NCBI GenBank assembly: GCA_036803025.1
Contig: DAIRVC010000009.1
Span: 1-34,470 of the forward strand
Length of the DNA stretch: 34,470 nucleotides
Source: DAIRVC01 sp036803025
GTDB taxonomy: Bacteria > Chloroflexota > Anaerolineae > Anaerolineales > E44-bin32
Direction: 5' to 3'
Part shown: positions 16,061-23,557 of the stretch, piece by piece
How the letters are laid out: the number at the start of each line of letters is the position of its first letter
Position numbering within the stretch: position 1 is the stretch's first letter
Position numbers and translations under genes: made by a program
Notes under the pieces: generated by a model
What the model was told of the DNA's origin: nothing
What the model saw: the letters and a program-made list of their open reading frames with translations, nothing else
Databases searched by the model: none

Positions 16061-17374
16061 CTATCCGCGCGCGCTGCGCACGCGTATGCGCAAGCCCTCC
16101 ACGCCGATGACCTCGACGCGCGCTCCGGACGGGATGGTCGGTGCACCGGGCTCGATCTCTGCAGTCCACAGCTCCCCGGCCACCTGGACCATGCCGGTCG
16201 GGGCCAGGTTGCTGCGCGCCTCGCCGATCCGGCCGGGCAGGGCCTCCACTCCGACGGCAATGCGCCGCCTCTGGGCGCGGATGGCGAAGGTGACCACCAC
16301 GAAGAACAGCGCCGCCGTCACCGTGCCTGTGGCCACCACCAGCGGCACCGACACGCGCTGGAAGCTGGGTGTGGTGGGCGAGTTGAACAGGACCAACGCC
16401 CCCAGGATGAAGGAGCCCACACCGGCAGCCGTCAGCGCGCCATGGGTGGGCGCTTTGACGTCCAGAATGAACAGCACGAAGGCGACCAGCAGGAAGACCA
16501 GCCCAAACCAGTTGACCGGAAGAATGCCCAGACCGTAGATCCCCAGCGCCACGCAGGTGACGCCGATGAAGCCGGCCACCCAGCCTCCGGGGCTGGAGAT
16601 CTCGATCAGGATGGCCTGCACGCCGACACTCAGAAGCAGGAAGACGATGTTCGGATTGGTGAGCGTGTGCAGGAACTGCTCGATGAAGGTCTGCGGCACC
16701 TCGACCACAACCGCGCCGGCGGTCTCCAGCACGCGCGGCCCGAGCGCCAGCTCGACCTCGAAGCCGTCCAATTGCGCCAGCAGGTCGTCCAAATCGGAGG
16801 CGATGAAGTCGATCAAGCCGATCTCGAGAGCCTCCTCGGAGGAGACGGCCCGGGCCTCCTCGATGGTCGCCTCGGCCAGCGCGACCGCCTCGGCGCCGCG
16901 GCGGGCGGCCAGGCCGCGTACCGTGGCCCGTAGGATCTCCTTCTCTTTGGCCGCGATCGTCTCGCCCAGGTCCTCGCCCTGCGAACCGACGGGCGAGGCC
17001 GCACCGATGGCCGTTTCGGGCGCCATGGCCGCGACGTGCCCGGCAAGCGTGATGATCGTCCCGGCGCTGCCGGCCATTGCGCCGCGCGGGGCGACATACA
17101 CCACGACCGGAATAGCACTGCCGCGGATCGCCTCGACCATCTCGCCCATCAACGTGACCGATCCGCCGGGCGTGTTCAGGCGCAGGATCAGCGCCACGGC
17201 CTGCTGCCGTTCTGCCAGCGCCAGGCCGCGTTCCAGGTACCCCACCATTGCCGGCGTCACCGGACCCTCGGCGTTCAGCAGCAGGACCTCGCCCTCCCCT
17301 TGGGCGGCCGCCGCCGCAGCGTTGCCAGCAAGGACCAGCACCAACCAGACAGCCAAGACCGCTTTCATGCGCAT
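16061..17374 (-). CDS. NfeD/SppA-like membrane serine protease (ClpP-class, long NfeD form)
   Basis: Predicted membrane-bound protease of 437 residues. Order: signal sequence (1-25), ClpP/SppA-type protease domain (28-225), four or five membrane helices (about 235-365), and a C-terminal NfeD beta-barrel domain (about 375-437). The Ser-Lys dyad expected from archaeal 1510-type proteases is visible as S103 (in MAGSAGT) and K143 (in IAAKEK), 40 residues apart as in the family. TPGGSV and APETAIGAASPVG are also typical. I chose ATG 17374 because AGGATGAG precedes it and the TATAAT at 17401-17396 sets the transcript start near 17390; an ATG at 17386 is possible. Relatives usually sit beside an SPFH/stomatin gene, which is their substrate; none is here. 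Confidence 0.92.
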   Translation of the reverse strand: MRMKAVLAVWLVLVLAGNAAAAAAQGEGEVLLLNAEGPVTPAMVGYLERGLALAERQQAVALILRLNTPGGSVTLMGEMVEAIRGSAIPVVVYVAPRGAMAGSAGTIITLAGHVAAMAPETAIGAASPVGSQGEDLGETIAAKEKEILRATVRGLAARRGAEAVALAEATIEEARAVSSEEALEIGLIDFIASDLDDLLAQLDGFEVELALGPRVLETAGAVVVEVPQTFIEQFLHTLTNPNIVFLLLSVGVQAILIEISSPGGWVAGFIGVTCVALGIYGLGILPVNWFGLVFLLVAFVLFILDVKAPTHGALTAAGVGSFILGALVLFNSPTTPSFQRVSVPLVVATGTVTAALFFVVVTFAIRAQRRRIAVGVEALPGRIGEARSNLAPTGMVQVAGELWTAEIEPGAPTIPSGARVEVIGVEGLRIRVRSARG

Positions 17375-17395
17375 CTTCACACTCATCCTGAGGCC

Positions 17396-17401
17396 ATTAT
17401 A
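17396..17401 (-). promoter_or_regulatory. -10 element of the NfeD protease promoter
   Basis: Perfect TATAAT on the minus strand. The -35 region is poor (GTCCGA at 17 bases). The short distance to ATG 17374 suggests a leader of about 16 bases. Confidence 0.5.
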
Positions 17402-17427
17402 TTCCGGAAGCCGGGACCTCGGACGCC

Positions 17428-17455
17428 TTGTCGCCCGGCGCCAGTGACCTATAAT
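17428..17455 (+). promoter_or_regulatory. promoter of the NERD-like gene
   Basis: TTGTCG (17428-17433), 16-base spacer, perfect TATAAT (17450-17455). It is back to back with the minus-strand TATAAT at 17401-17396, so the two -10 elements are under 50 bases apart in a divergent promoter pair. Confidence 0.65.
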
Positions 17456-17492
17456 TGGAGCATGGCAGCCGCCCCCGCGGCAGGGGAGACGC

Positions 17493-18509
17493 ATGCGAGT
17501 CGTCGAGCGCTCTGAGTTCCTGAAAGAGGACGGGGAGATCACCCTCGAGAACCGCCTGCGGGCCACGCTGCGCAATGGCCTGCGTTGGTACGGCGAGGTC
17601 ATGGCCCAGCAGGCTGTCACGCAGCGGCTGTCGCCGGTGCTGGGGAACGACCATGTGCTCATCCGCAACCTTCTCCTGCCCGGGGCTTCCGTGCCGCTGT
17701 CTTTGGTCCTGGTCGGCCCCGAAGGCGTGCGCGCCCTCGTCGCCTCGCCGCTGCGGGGTGTGTTTCGCGCCAAGGGCGGGGATTGGATGACGTTCAACTC
17801 GGGCGCCCGGCGGTTCAGAAAGGTCCGACCGAACCTGCAGGCTCTGGCCGCAAGCATGGCAGACGCGGTGCTGAAGCACCTGAACGGCGCCGGCTTTCCC
17901 ATCCCGGAGGTCGAGCCGGTCTTGATCCTGACCGATCCGCGCACGCATGTCGACACCGCCCGCCCACAGGTTCGCATCGTCCTCTCCGACGCCGTCGAGC
18001 ACTTCGCCTCCAACCTGCTCCAGCTCCCGCCGATCATGGATCTGGAAGATGTGACCAACGTTTCCAATGCATTGGTCCATCCCCGCGAGTCGTCTGCGCC
18101 GCCCTCGACATTGGGCGTGACCGGCGAGCCGATCGGCCCGATCGCACCGATTGCTGTGCCCAGCGGCGGTCCGGCAGCCGGGTCCGTGTCCAGCTTGCGC
18201 GCCAGCCTGGACTCGCAGTTCGAAGTGGCCCAGGAGGATGAGACTCCGGTCGAGGAGTTCGACTGGCGGGCGACCAGCGTCAAGATCGCCACGCGCGCCG
18301 GCGAGGCCTCGGAGAAGGCCTTGCAGGTCGAGCAGGAATGGGAGCGCAAGGTGGCGCCGCACATTTCCGGCCTGGGCTCGCGCCTGGGGCGGCGCCTGCC
18401 GCGCTTCACGCGCGGCCAGTGGATCCTGCTCGGCATCATGGTCTTCTTCGAATTCATCATCCTGGTCGCCACGGTGTTGATCATCGTGGCCGACATCCTG
18501 CGCTACTGA
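17493..18509 (+). CDS. NERD-like membrane protein without nuclease residues
   Basis: A 338-residue protein of uncertain function. Residues about 40-190 follow the pattern of the nuclease-related (NERD) domain: an N-terminal helix, a NHVLIRNLLLP-like strand, LVLVGPEGVRALVASPLRG, a GDWM strand, then a helix with NLQALAAS and a VLILTD strand. The Asp and Glu-x-Lys of active NERD nucleases are absent: the strand before VGPEG has no Asp, and the next strand reads LVASPL. A flexible Pro/Ser/Gly-rich stretch (about 210-240), an acidic segment, a helical region and one C-terminal transmembrane helix (about 309-335) follow. It is thus probably a tail-anchored binding protein rather than a nuclease. 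ATG 17493 has GGGGAG upstream. It is divergent from the NfeD protease. Confidence 0.6.
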   Translation: MRVVERSEFLKEDGEITLENRLRATLRNGLRWYGEVMAQQAVTQRLSPVLGNDHVLIRNLLLPGASVPLSLVLVGPEGVRALVASPLRGVFRAKGGDWMTFNSGARRFRKVRPNLQALAASMADAVLKHLNGAGFPIPEVEPVLILTDPRTHVDTARPQVRIVLSDAVEHFASNLLQLPPIMDLEDVTNVSNALVHPRESSAPPSTLGVTGEPIGPIAPIAVPSGGPAAGSVSSLRASLDSQFEVAQEDETPVEEFDWRATSVKIATRAGEASEKALQVEQEWERKVAPHISGLGSRLGRRLPRFTRGQWILLGIMVFFEFIILVATVLIIVADILRY

Positions 18510-18533
18510 GCCGCCGCCGGCGGCAGGGTACCG

Positions 18534-19268
18534 TTGCCTCCCTTTCTCTCCATCGTCATCCCGGCCCTGAACGAATCACTACGCCTGCCGGACACGCTTG
18601 CCCGCCTGCGCGATTTCCTGCAGCAGCACGACTTTGACTCCGAAGTGCTGGTCGTCGATAACGGCAGCACCGACTCCACGGCCGCGATCACGCGTGAATT
18701 CGGTGAGACACATCCGGGATTCCAGCTTCTGCGGACCGAGCGGCGCGGGAAGGGACTGGCCGTGCGGATGGGCATGCTGGCCGCGGCAGGCGAATACCGC
18801 TTCTTCGCCGACGCCGACCTATCCATGCCGGTTGACCAGATCAGCCGCTTCATCCCTCCGGCGCTGAGCGGCGCCGATATCGCCATCGCCTCGCGGGAAG
18901 CGCCGGGCGCGGTGCGCTACGGCGAGCCCGCCCACCGCCATTGGATCGGGCGAGGGTTCAACCAGTTGGTGCGCTGGATGGCCGTCCCCGGCCTGCACGA
19001 CACCCAATGCGGCTTCAAGTGCTTCCGCGCCGAGGTGGCCAAGGATCTGTTCTCGGTCCAGCGCCTCGATGGCTGGACCTTCGATGTCGAGGTCCTGTTC
19101 GTCGCACACCGGCGCGGCTATCGAATCGTCGAGCTTCCCATCCCCTGGTATTACGCCAGCGGCAGCCGCGTGCGGCCTGTGCATGATTCGATCGCCATGC
19201 TGATCGACCTGTTCCGCATCCGCGCCGGCTGGCGGCGAGGCTGGTATGCGCGTCCGTCCCCGAGTTGA
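18534..19268 (+). CDS. family 2 glycosyltransferase (polyprenyl/dolichyl-phosphate sugar transferase type)
   Basis: A 244-residue GT-A enzyme without long membrane helices. Family signs are LSIVIPALNESLRLPDTL, VLVVDNGSTDSTAAI, RRGKGLAVRMGMLAA, the metal-binding ADADLSMP (D-x-D), and DTQCGFKCFRA. The last is characteristic of the Alg5/DPM-like group that loads a sugar from a nucleotide onto a polyprenyl phosphate at the membrane. The C-terminus (ELPIPWYYASGSRVRP) also fits. The start is TTG 18534, with GCAGGG upstream; no ATG or GTG allows the conserved first strand. It lies 24 bases after the NERD-like gene and overlaps the RNase HII gene by 23 bases. Glucose versus mannose cannot be told. 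Confidence 0.88.
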   Translation: MPPFLSIVIPALNESLRLPDTLARLRDFLQQHDFDSEVLVVDNGSTDSTAAITREFGETHPGFQLLRTERRGKGLAVRMGMLAAAGEYRFFADADLSMPVDQISRFIPPALSGADIAIASREAPGAVRYGEPAHRHWIGRGFNQLVRWMAVPGLHDTQCGFKCFRAEVAKDLFSVQRLDGWTFDVEVLFVAHRRGYRIVELPIPWYYASGSRVRPVHDSIAMLIDLFRIRAGWRRGWYARPSPS

Positions 19269-19902
19269 GCGGCAGCCGAGCCTGGCGCTGGAAGAGGCGC
19301 TGCACACCCACGGCGTGGCTTGCGTGGCCGGCCTGGACGAGGCCGGCCGCGGCGCGTGGGCAGGGCCGCTGACCGCCGCGGCGGTCATCCTGCCGCTGGG
19401 CGAGGCCGGGCTGGCTGTGCGGCTTGCCGGCGTGCGCGACTCCAAAGCGATGACCGCCCGGCAACGAACGCGCTGGGCGGAGACCATCCGGCGCGTGGCG
19501 GTCTCCTGGGCGATCGGCCGGGCCAGCGTCGCCGAGGTCGACGGACTTGGACCGCTGCGCGCCTCGCGCCTGGCCATGACGCGCGCGCTGGAGGGCCTCC
19601 CCACCCAGCCTGTGCACTTGCTGATCGATCACCTCTGCCTGCCGGAAGTGCTCTTGCCGCAAACCGCCCTGCCCCACGGCGACGCCTTGGTCCTGTCCAT
19701 CGCCGCCGCCTCGGTCCTGGCCAAAGTGGCCCGGGACCAGGAGATGGCCGCACTGAGCGGGGAGTATCCCGATTACGGATTCGAGCGACACAAGGGCTAC
19801 GGCACCCCGCAGCACCGCGTGGCCCTGGAGCGCCTTGGCCCGTCGGCGATCCATCGGCGCTCCTACGCGCCGGTGGCGGCACTGGCCGCAGCCGCTGCAT
19901 GA
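19246..19902 (+). CDS. rnhB: ribonuclease HII
   Basis: Cuts the RNA strand of RNA/DNA hybrids and removes single ribonucleotides from DNA. The 218 residues have the type 2 RNase H signature AGLDEAGRGAWAGPL, with catalytic D31 and E32, then RDSKAMT, an acidic residue in LLIDHL (D128) and the fourth in LAKVARDQEM (D164). The C-terminal KGYGTPQH is also typical. ATG 19246 lies inside the end of the glycosyltransferase gene in another frame. A shorter start is unlikely, because the next in-frame Met is after the active-site strand. It is probably co-transcribed with the genes on both sides. Confidence 0.96.
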   Translation: MRVRPRVERQPSLALEEALHTHGVACVAGLDEAGRGAWAGPLTAAAVILPLGEAGLAVRLAGVRDSKAMTARQRTRWAETIRRVAVSWAIGRASVAEVDGLGPLRASRLAMTRALEGLPTQPVHLLIDHLCLPEVLLPQTALPHGDALVLSIAAASVLAKVARDQEMAALSGEYPDYGFERHKGYGTPQHRVALERLGPSAIHRRSYAPVAALAAAAA

Positions 19903-19944
19903 ACGCGCCACGTCCGCGCCGGGCCTTCACAGGGAGCTAAGGCC

Positions 19945-22098
19945 TTGAGCCTGTCCGCCTTCTTCGACCCCACTGCGGTCGCCGTCATCGGCGCCTCCGC
20001 CGACCCGAAGAAGCTCGGCTTTGCCGTGCTCAACAATCTGGTGAACGGCGGTTTCCTGCGGCCGGGCAGACACGTCTATCCCGTCAATACCAAGGCCGAG
20101 GCTATCCTCGGCCTGCCGGCTTTCGCCTCGGTGCTGGACATCCCCGGGCCGGTCGACCTGGCCGTAATCGTCATTCCCTACATGGGCGTCCCGGAGGTCC
20201 TGCAGGCGTGCGGGGAGAAGCACGTCCCCGCGGCGATCGTGATCAGCGCCGGCTTCCGTGAAGCCGGGCGAGAGGGTCTGGAGCGCGAGCTCGAGCTGGT
20301 TGAAATCTCGCGCACCTACGGCCTGCGCCTGATTGGCCCCAACTGCCTGGGCGTCATCGACACGGTGACCGGCCTGAACGCCTCCTTCTCGGCCGGCATG
20401 CCGCCGGCCGGCCCCATGGCTTTCATGTCACAGTCGGGTGCCCTGGGGACGGCCATCCTCGATTGGGCCCAAGCCGGCCGGCTGGGATTGAGCAAGTTCG
20501 TTTCGCTCGGCAACAAAGCCGATGTCAGCGAGATCGATCTGCTCCAGGCCTGGGCAGACGACGACAGCTCGCGGGTGATCTTGAGCTACATCGAGGGCCT
20601 GCCCGACGGCCAGAAGTTCATGCGCGTCGCCCGCCAGGCAACCAGGCGCAAGCCGGTGGTGGCGATCAAGTCCGGCATCACCCAGGCCGGCGCTCGGGCC
20701 GTCAGCTCGCACACCGGATCGCTGGCCGGATCTGAGCAAGCCTACCAGGCAGCATTCCACCAGGCCGGCGTCATCCGCGTCACCGCCCTGGAGGATCTCT
20801 TCGACTGCGCCCGCGCCTTCGGCTACCTGCCTGCGCTGCGGGGAGACCGGGTCGCGATCGTCACCAACGCCGGCGGGCCGGGCATCCTGGCCACCGATGC
20901 GCTCGAGCGCGCCGGGCTAACACTGGCCCGCTTCGATTCCGAGCGCATTCGCGCCCTCGAGCAATCGCTGCCTGACTCCGCCAGCGCCGCCAACCCGGTC
21001 GACGTCTTGGGTGACGCCCGCGCCGACCGCTACCGATTCGCGCTGGAGCAGGTGACAGCCGATCCGCATGTGGACGCAGTCGTCGTCATTCTCACACCGC
21101 AAGCGATGACCGAGATCCCCGAGACGGCGGCGGTGATCGCCGATATCGCCCGCACGGCGCAGATCCCGATCCTGGGCTGCTTCATGGGTGAGGCGCGCGT
21201 GGCTACGGGCACCTCGATCCTCGATTCGGCCGGCGTGCCGAACTTCCCCTTCCCAGAGCGGGCGGCGCTGGTGTTGAAGGCCATGAGCGCATATCGGCGC
21301 TACCAGGGCGACCCGCTGCCCGAGTATGAGCGTTTCGAGTTCGACGACGCCGCGCTGCGAGAGGCCATCGACCGCACGCTGGCCGAAGGGCGCGTCACCA
21401 TCGGCGACTCCGAAGCGCGCGCCATCCTGGCCGCCTGCGGGCTCCCGGCGCCGCTGGCCGAGGTGGCCGCCACGGCCGAAGAAGCCGTGGCCATCGCCGA
21501 TCGCCTCGGCTACCCGGCCGTGCTCAAAGTCGCCTCCCCCGACATCCTGCATAAGACCGATGTCGGCGGCGTCCGCGTCGGCCTGGAAAACGCAGCCGAC
21601 GTCCGTGACGCCTTCGACCTGATCACTTACCGGGCGCAGCGCTACTTGCCGGAAGCGCGCCTGTGGGGCTGCCTGGTCCAGAAGATGGCTCCGCCGGGCC
21701 TGGAGATCCTCATCGGCGTCAATCGCGATCCGCAATTCGGCCCGCTGCTGACATTCGGCCTGGGCGGAATCTACGTCGAGACCCTCAAGGATGTCGCTTT
21801 CCGTGTGGCGCCCATCTCACGCCGCGAGGCCGAGGAGATGCTCAACGAGATTCGGGCGCGGGCCCTGCTGGATGGGACGCGCGGCAATCCTCCGGTGGAC
21901 AAGCAGGCTCTGGTGGACACGCTCCTGAGGATCGGCCAATTGGCGGTGGACTACCCCGAAATCGCCGAGCTCGACATCAATCCCTATATGGTGTACCAGA
22001 AGGGCCGGGGCGGCCTGGCCATCGATATGCGCCTGGTGCTCAGACCCCGCGACCTGCACCCCGCCTCACCCTCGGCAGCCGAAGGGAGTGGAAGATGA
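19945..22098 (+). CDS. ADP-forming acetyl/acyl-CoA synthetase, fused alpha and beta subunits
   Basis: Converts acyl-CoA, ADP and phosphate to the acid, ATP and CoA (reversibly); in fermenters it makes acetate and ATP in one step. The 717 residues have the CoA-binding domain (AVAVIGASADPKKLG, 1-130), two ligase domains, and a C-terminal ATP-grasp domain (about 480-700; YPAVLKVASPDILHKTDVGGV). The phosphohistidine is H256 in SSHTGSLAG. Start TTG 19945 follows AGGGAG and gives the conserved N-terminus. It lies 42 bases after rnhB, and its stop overlaps the next start (ATGA). With the pyruvate oxidoreductase at the left edge it could complete pyruvate-to-acetate energy conservation. The substrate range (acetyl or branched/aryl acyl) cannot be read from the sequence. 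Confidence 0.94.
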   Translation: MSLSAFFDPTAVAVIGASADPKKLGFAVLNNLVNGGFLRPGRHVYPVNTKAEAILGLPAFASVLDIPGPVDLAVIVIPYMGVPEVLQACGEKHVPAAIVISAGFREAGREGLERELELVEISRTYGLRLIGPNCLGVIDTVTGLNASFSAGMPPAGPMAFMSQSGALGTAILDWAQAGRLGLSKFVSLGNKADVSEIDLLQAWADDDSSRVILSYIEGLPDGQKFMRVARQATRRKPVVAIKSGITQAGARAVSSHTGSLAGSEQAYQAAFHQAGVIRVTALEDLFDCARAFGYLPALRGDRVAIVTNAGGPGILATDALERAGLTLARFDSERIRALEQSLPDSASAANPVDVLGDARADRYRFALEQVTADPHVDAVVVILTPQAMTEIPETAAVIADIARTAQIPILGCFMGEARVATGTSILDSAGVPNFPFPERAALVLKAMSAYRRYQGDPLPEYERFEFDDAALREAIDRTLAEGRVTIGDSEARAILAACGLPAPLAEVAATAEEAVAIADRLGYPAVLKVASPDILHKTDVGGVRVGLENAADVRDAFDLITYRAQRYLPEARLWGCLVQKMAPPGLEILIGVNRDPQFGPLLTFGLGGIYVETLKDVAFRVAPISRREAEEMLNEIRARALLDGTRGNPPVDKQALVDTLLRIGQLAVDYPEIAELDINPYMVYQKGRGGLAIDMRLVLRPRDLHPASPSAAEGSGR

Positions 22099-23168
22099 AG
22101 GCCATATACGTCACCTCCGCCGAGCCGTACATCGGCAAGACGGCCGTGTGTGTGGCGCTGGGAAAACGCTTGCAGGCCGACGGGCAGCGGGTCGGCTACC
22201 TCAAGCCGATGAGCACCCAGCCCTGGCGCACGCCACAGGGCACGATCACCGACGAGGATGCCGCGTTCATCTGCGCCACACTGGACCTGGGCTCGAACTG
22301 CACCGAGCTGACGCCGGTGATCGTCACGCCGGCGCTGCTGCGGCAGCGCCTCAAGTTGGACAAACAGGACGATCTGCTCGAAAAGATCCAGGCGGCGGCC
22401 CAGGCCGCGGCGCAGGACAAGGACATCCTGCTCCTGGAAGGCGGGTCAAGCATGCGCGAGGGCTACGCCGTCGGGCTGTCGAACCTGCGCCTGGCGGAAG
22501 TGTTCGGCGCACCAGTGTTGGTGCTGGTCAAGTTCCATCGCGAGATGCAGGTGCTCGATGACGCCCTGTCCGCCTCCCTGCGGCTGGGCAAGCAGCTCCT
22601 GGGCGTGATCTTCAACCACGTGCCCGCAGAGGCGACGGATTTCATCGAGGACCACGCCCGGCCCTTCCTGCACGGCCGCGGGATTCGCCTGCTCGGCGTC
22701 CTGCCCTCGGTGCCGCGTCTCTCGGCGCTGAGCGTCGGCGAGCTGGTGCGCCGCCTTGAAGCGCAGGTGCTTACCGGCAGCTACAACCCCCAGGCCCTGG
22801 TCGAGACCTACACTGTCGGCGCGATGACGCTCGAGGTGGCGCTCTCGCACTTCCGCCGCCAGCAGAACAAGGCCGTCATCACCGGGGGCGACCGCACCGA
22901 CATCCAGCTGGCCGCGCTCGAGACCTCCACTGCGGCGCTGGTGTTGACCGGTAATCTGATGCCCAGTCCGCTGGTGATCCGACAAGCCGAAGGCGCCGGC
23001 GTCCCGATCTTGCTCGTCAAAGAGAACACCATCGAGACCGTCGGCCGGATCGAGGCGGCCTACGGCAAGACGCGCCTGGCGGAGCCGGAGAAGTTGGAGA
23101 TGTTCCTGGAGCTCATGGATCGGCATGTCGACCTGGCGGCGATCTACGCCGCCCTCGATCTGAAGTGA
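22095..23168 (+). CDS. BioD-like/DRTGG-domain protein (phosphotransacetylase N-terminal-like)
   Basis: A 357-residue protein with a P-loop domain like dethiobiotin synthetase (about 1-215: YVTSAEPYIGKTAVCVALGKRL, VGYLKPMST, LLLEGGSSMREG) followed by a DRTGG domain (about 225-330; KAVITGGDRTDIQLAALE). The same two domains form the N-terminal half of long phosphotransacetylases, but the catalytic acetyltransferase domain is missing. The first Gly of the P-loop is replaced (A-E-P-Y-I-G-K-T). ATG 22095 overlaps the stop of the acyl-CoA synthetase by 4 bases. Known genomes often pair such proteins with ADP-forming acyl-CoA synthetases, so a regulatory or sensory role in acetyl-CoA metabolism is plausible but unproven. 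Confidence 0.88.
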   Translation: MKAIYVTSAEPYIGKTAVCVALGKRLQADGQRVGYLKPMSTQPWRTPQGTITDEDAAFICATLDLGSNCTELTPVIVTPALLRQRLKLDKQDDLLEKIQAAAQAAAQDKDILLLEGGSSMREGYAVGLSNLRLAEVFGAPVLVLVKFHREMQVLDDALSASLRLGKQLLGVIFNHVPAEATDFIEDHARPFLHGRGIRLLGVLPSVPRLSALSVGELVRRLEAQVLTGSYNPQALVETYTVGAMTLEVALSHFRRQQNKAVITGGDRTDIQLAALETSTAALVLTGNLMPSPLVIRQAEGAGVPILLVKENTIETVGRIEAAYGKTRLAEPEKLEMFLELMDRHVDLAAIYAALDLK

Positions 23169-23184
23169 TCACCCGGAGTCGGTT

Positions 23185-23535
23185 ATGAAGTGGAGTGACG
23201 TGCTGCCCGTCGCCGTCTCGATGCTGGTCATCCTGCTGGTGGCGATCGTCGAGAAGCACAGCCGCCTAGTTGCGGCCCTGACGGCGACGATGCCGCTGAC
23301 TGCTCCGCTGGCGCTGTGGGTGGTCTTCAACTCAGCCCGCGGCGACCAGGCTGCCGTCACTCAGTTCAGCCTCGGATTGCTCCTGGGTATCCTCCCCACC
23401 GTCGCTTTCTTGGCTGTGGTCTGGTTGGGGGCGCGCCAGGGTCTGCGGCTGGCGCCGCTGTTGCTGTTGGGCTACGCCGTCTGGGCGGCCTCCGCTTCGT
23501 TGTTGTTCGGGATTCGCAAGGCTCTGGGGCTGTAG
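23185..23535 (+). CDS. small four-helix membrane protein
   Basis: A 116-residue hydrophobic protein with four predicted helices (about 5-24, 28-50, 62-83, 88-110) and short loops; one loop carries RGDQ. It starts 16 bases after the DRTGG gene with CCGGAG upstream, so it closes this operon. The order of helices, with Pro in helices 2 and 3, resembles the small DUF3147-like membrane proteins, but I cannot confirm the family. No catalytic motif is seen. Its stop faces the stop of the kinase gene on the other strand. Confidence 0.75.
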   Translation: MKWSDVLPVAVSMLVILLVAIVEKHSRLVAALTATMPLTAPLALWVVFNSARGDQAAVTQFSLGLLLGILPTVAFLAVVWLGARQGLRLAPLLLLGYAVWAASASLLFGIRKALGL

Positions 23536-23537
23536 CC

Positions 23538-23557
23538 CGCGCCTGAGGTCAGGCGCG
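23538..23557. terminator. hairpin between convergent stops
   Basis: Perfect 8-bp stem CGCGCCTG/CAGGCGCG (23538-23545 with 23550-23557) with loop AGGT. It covers the stop codon of the minus-strand kinase and lies 3 bases after the plus-strand stop. No T tract follows on either strand. Confidence 0.4.

Noticed and set aside
16061..18496. 811-residue reading of the protease frame extending far upstream
   Set aside because: The extra N-terminus is antisense to the NERD-like gene. The signal peptide, ribosome binding site and -10 element put the start at 17374.
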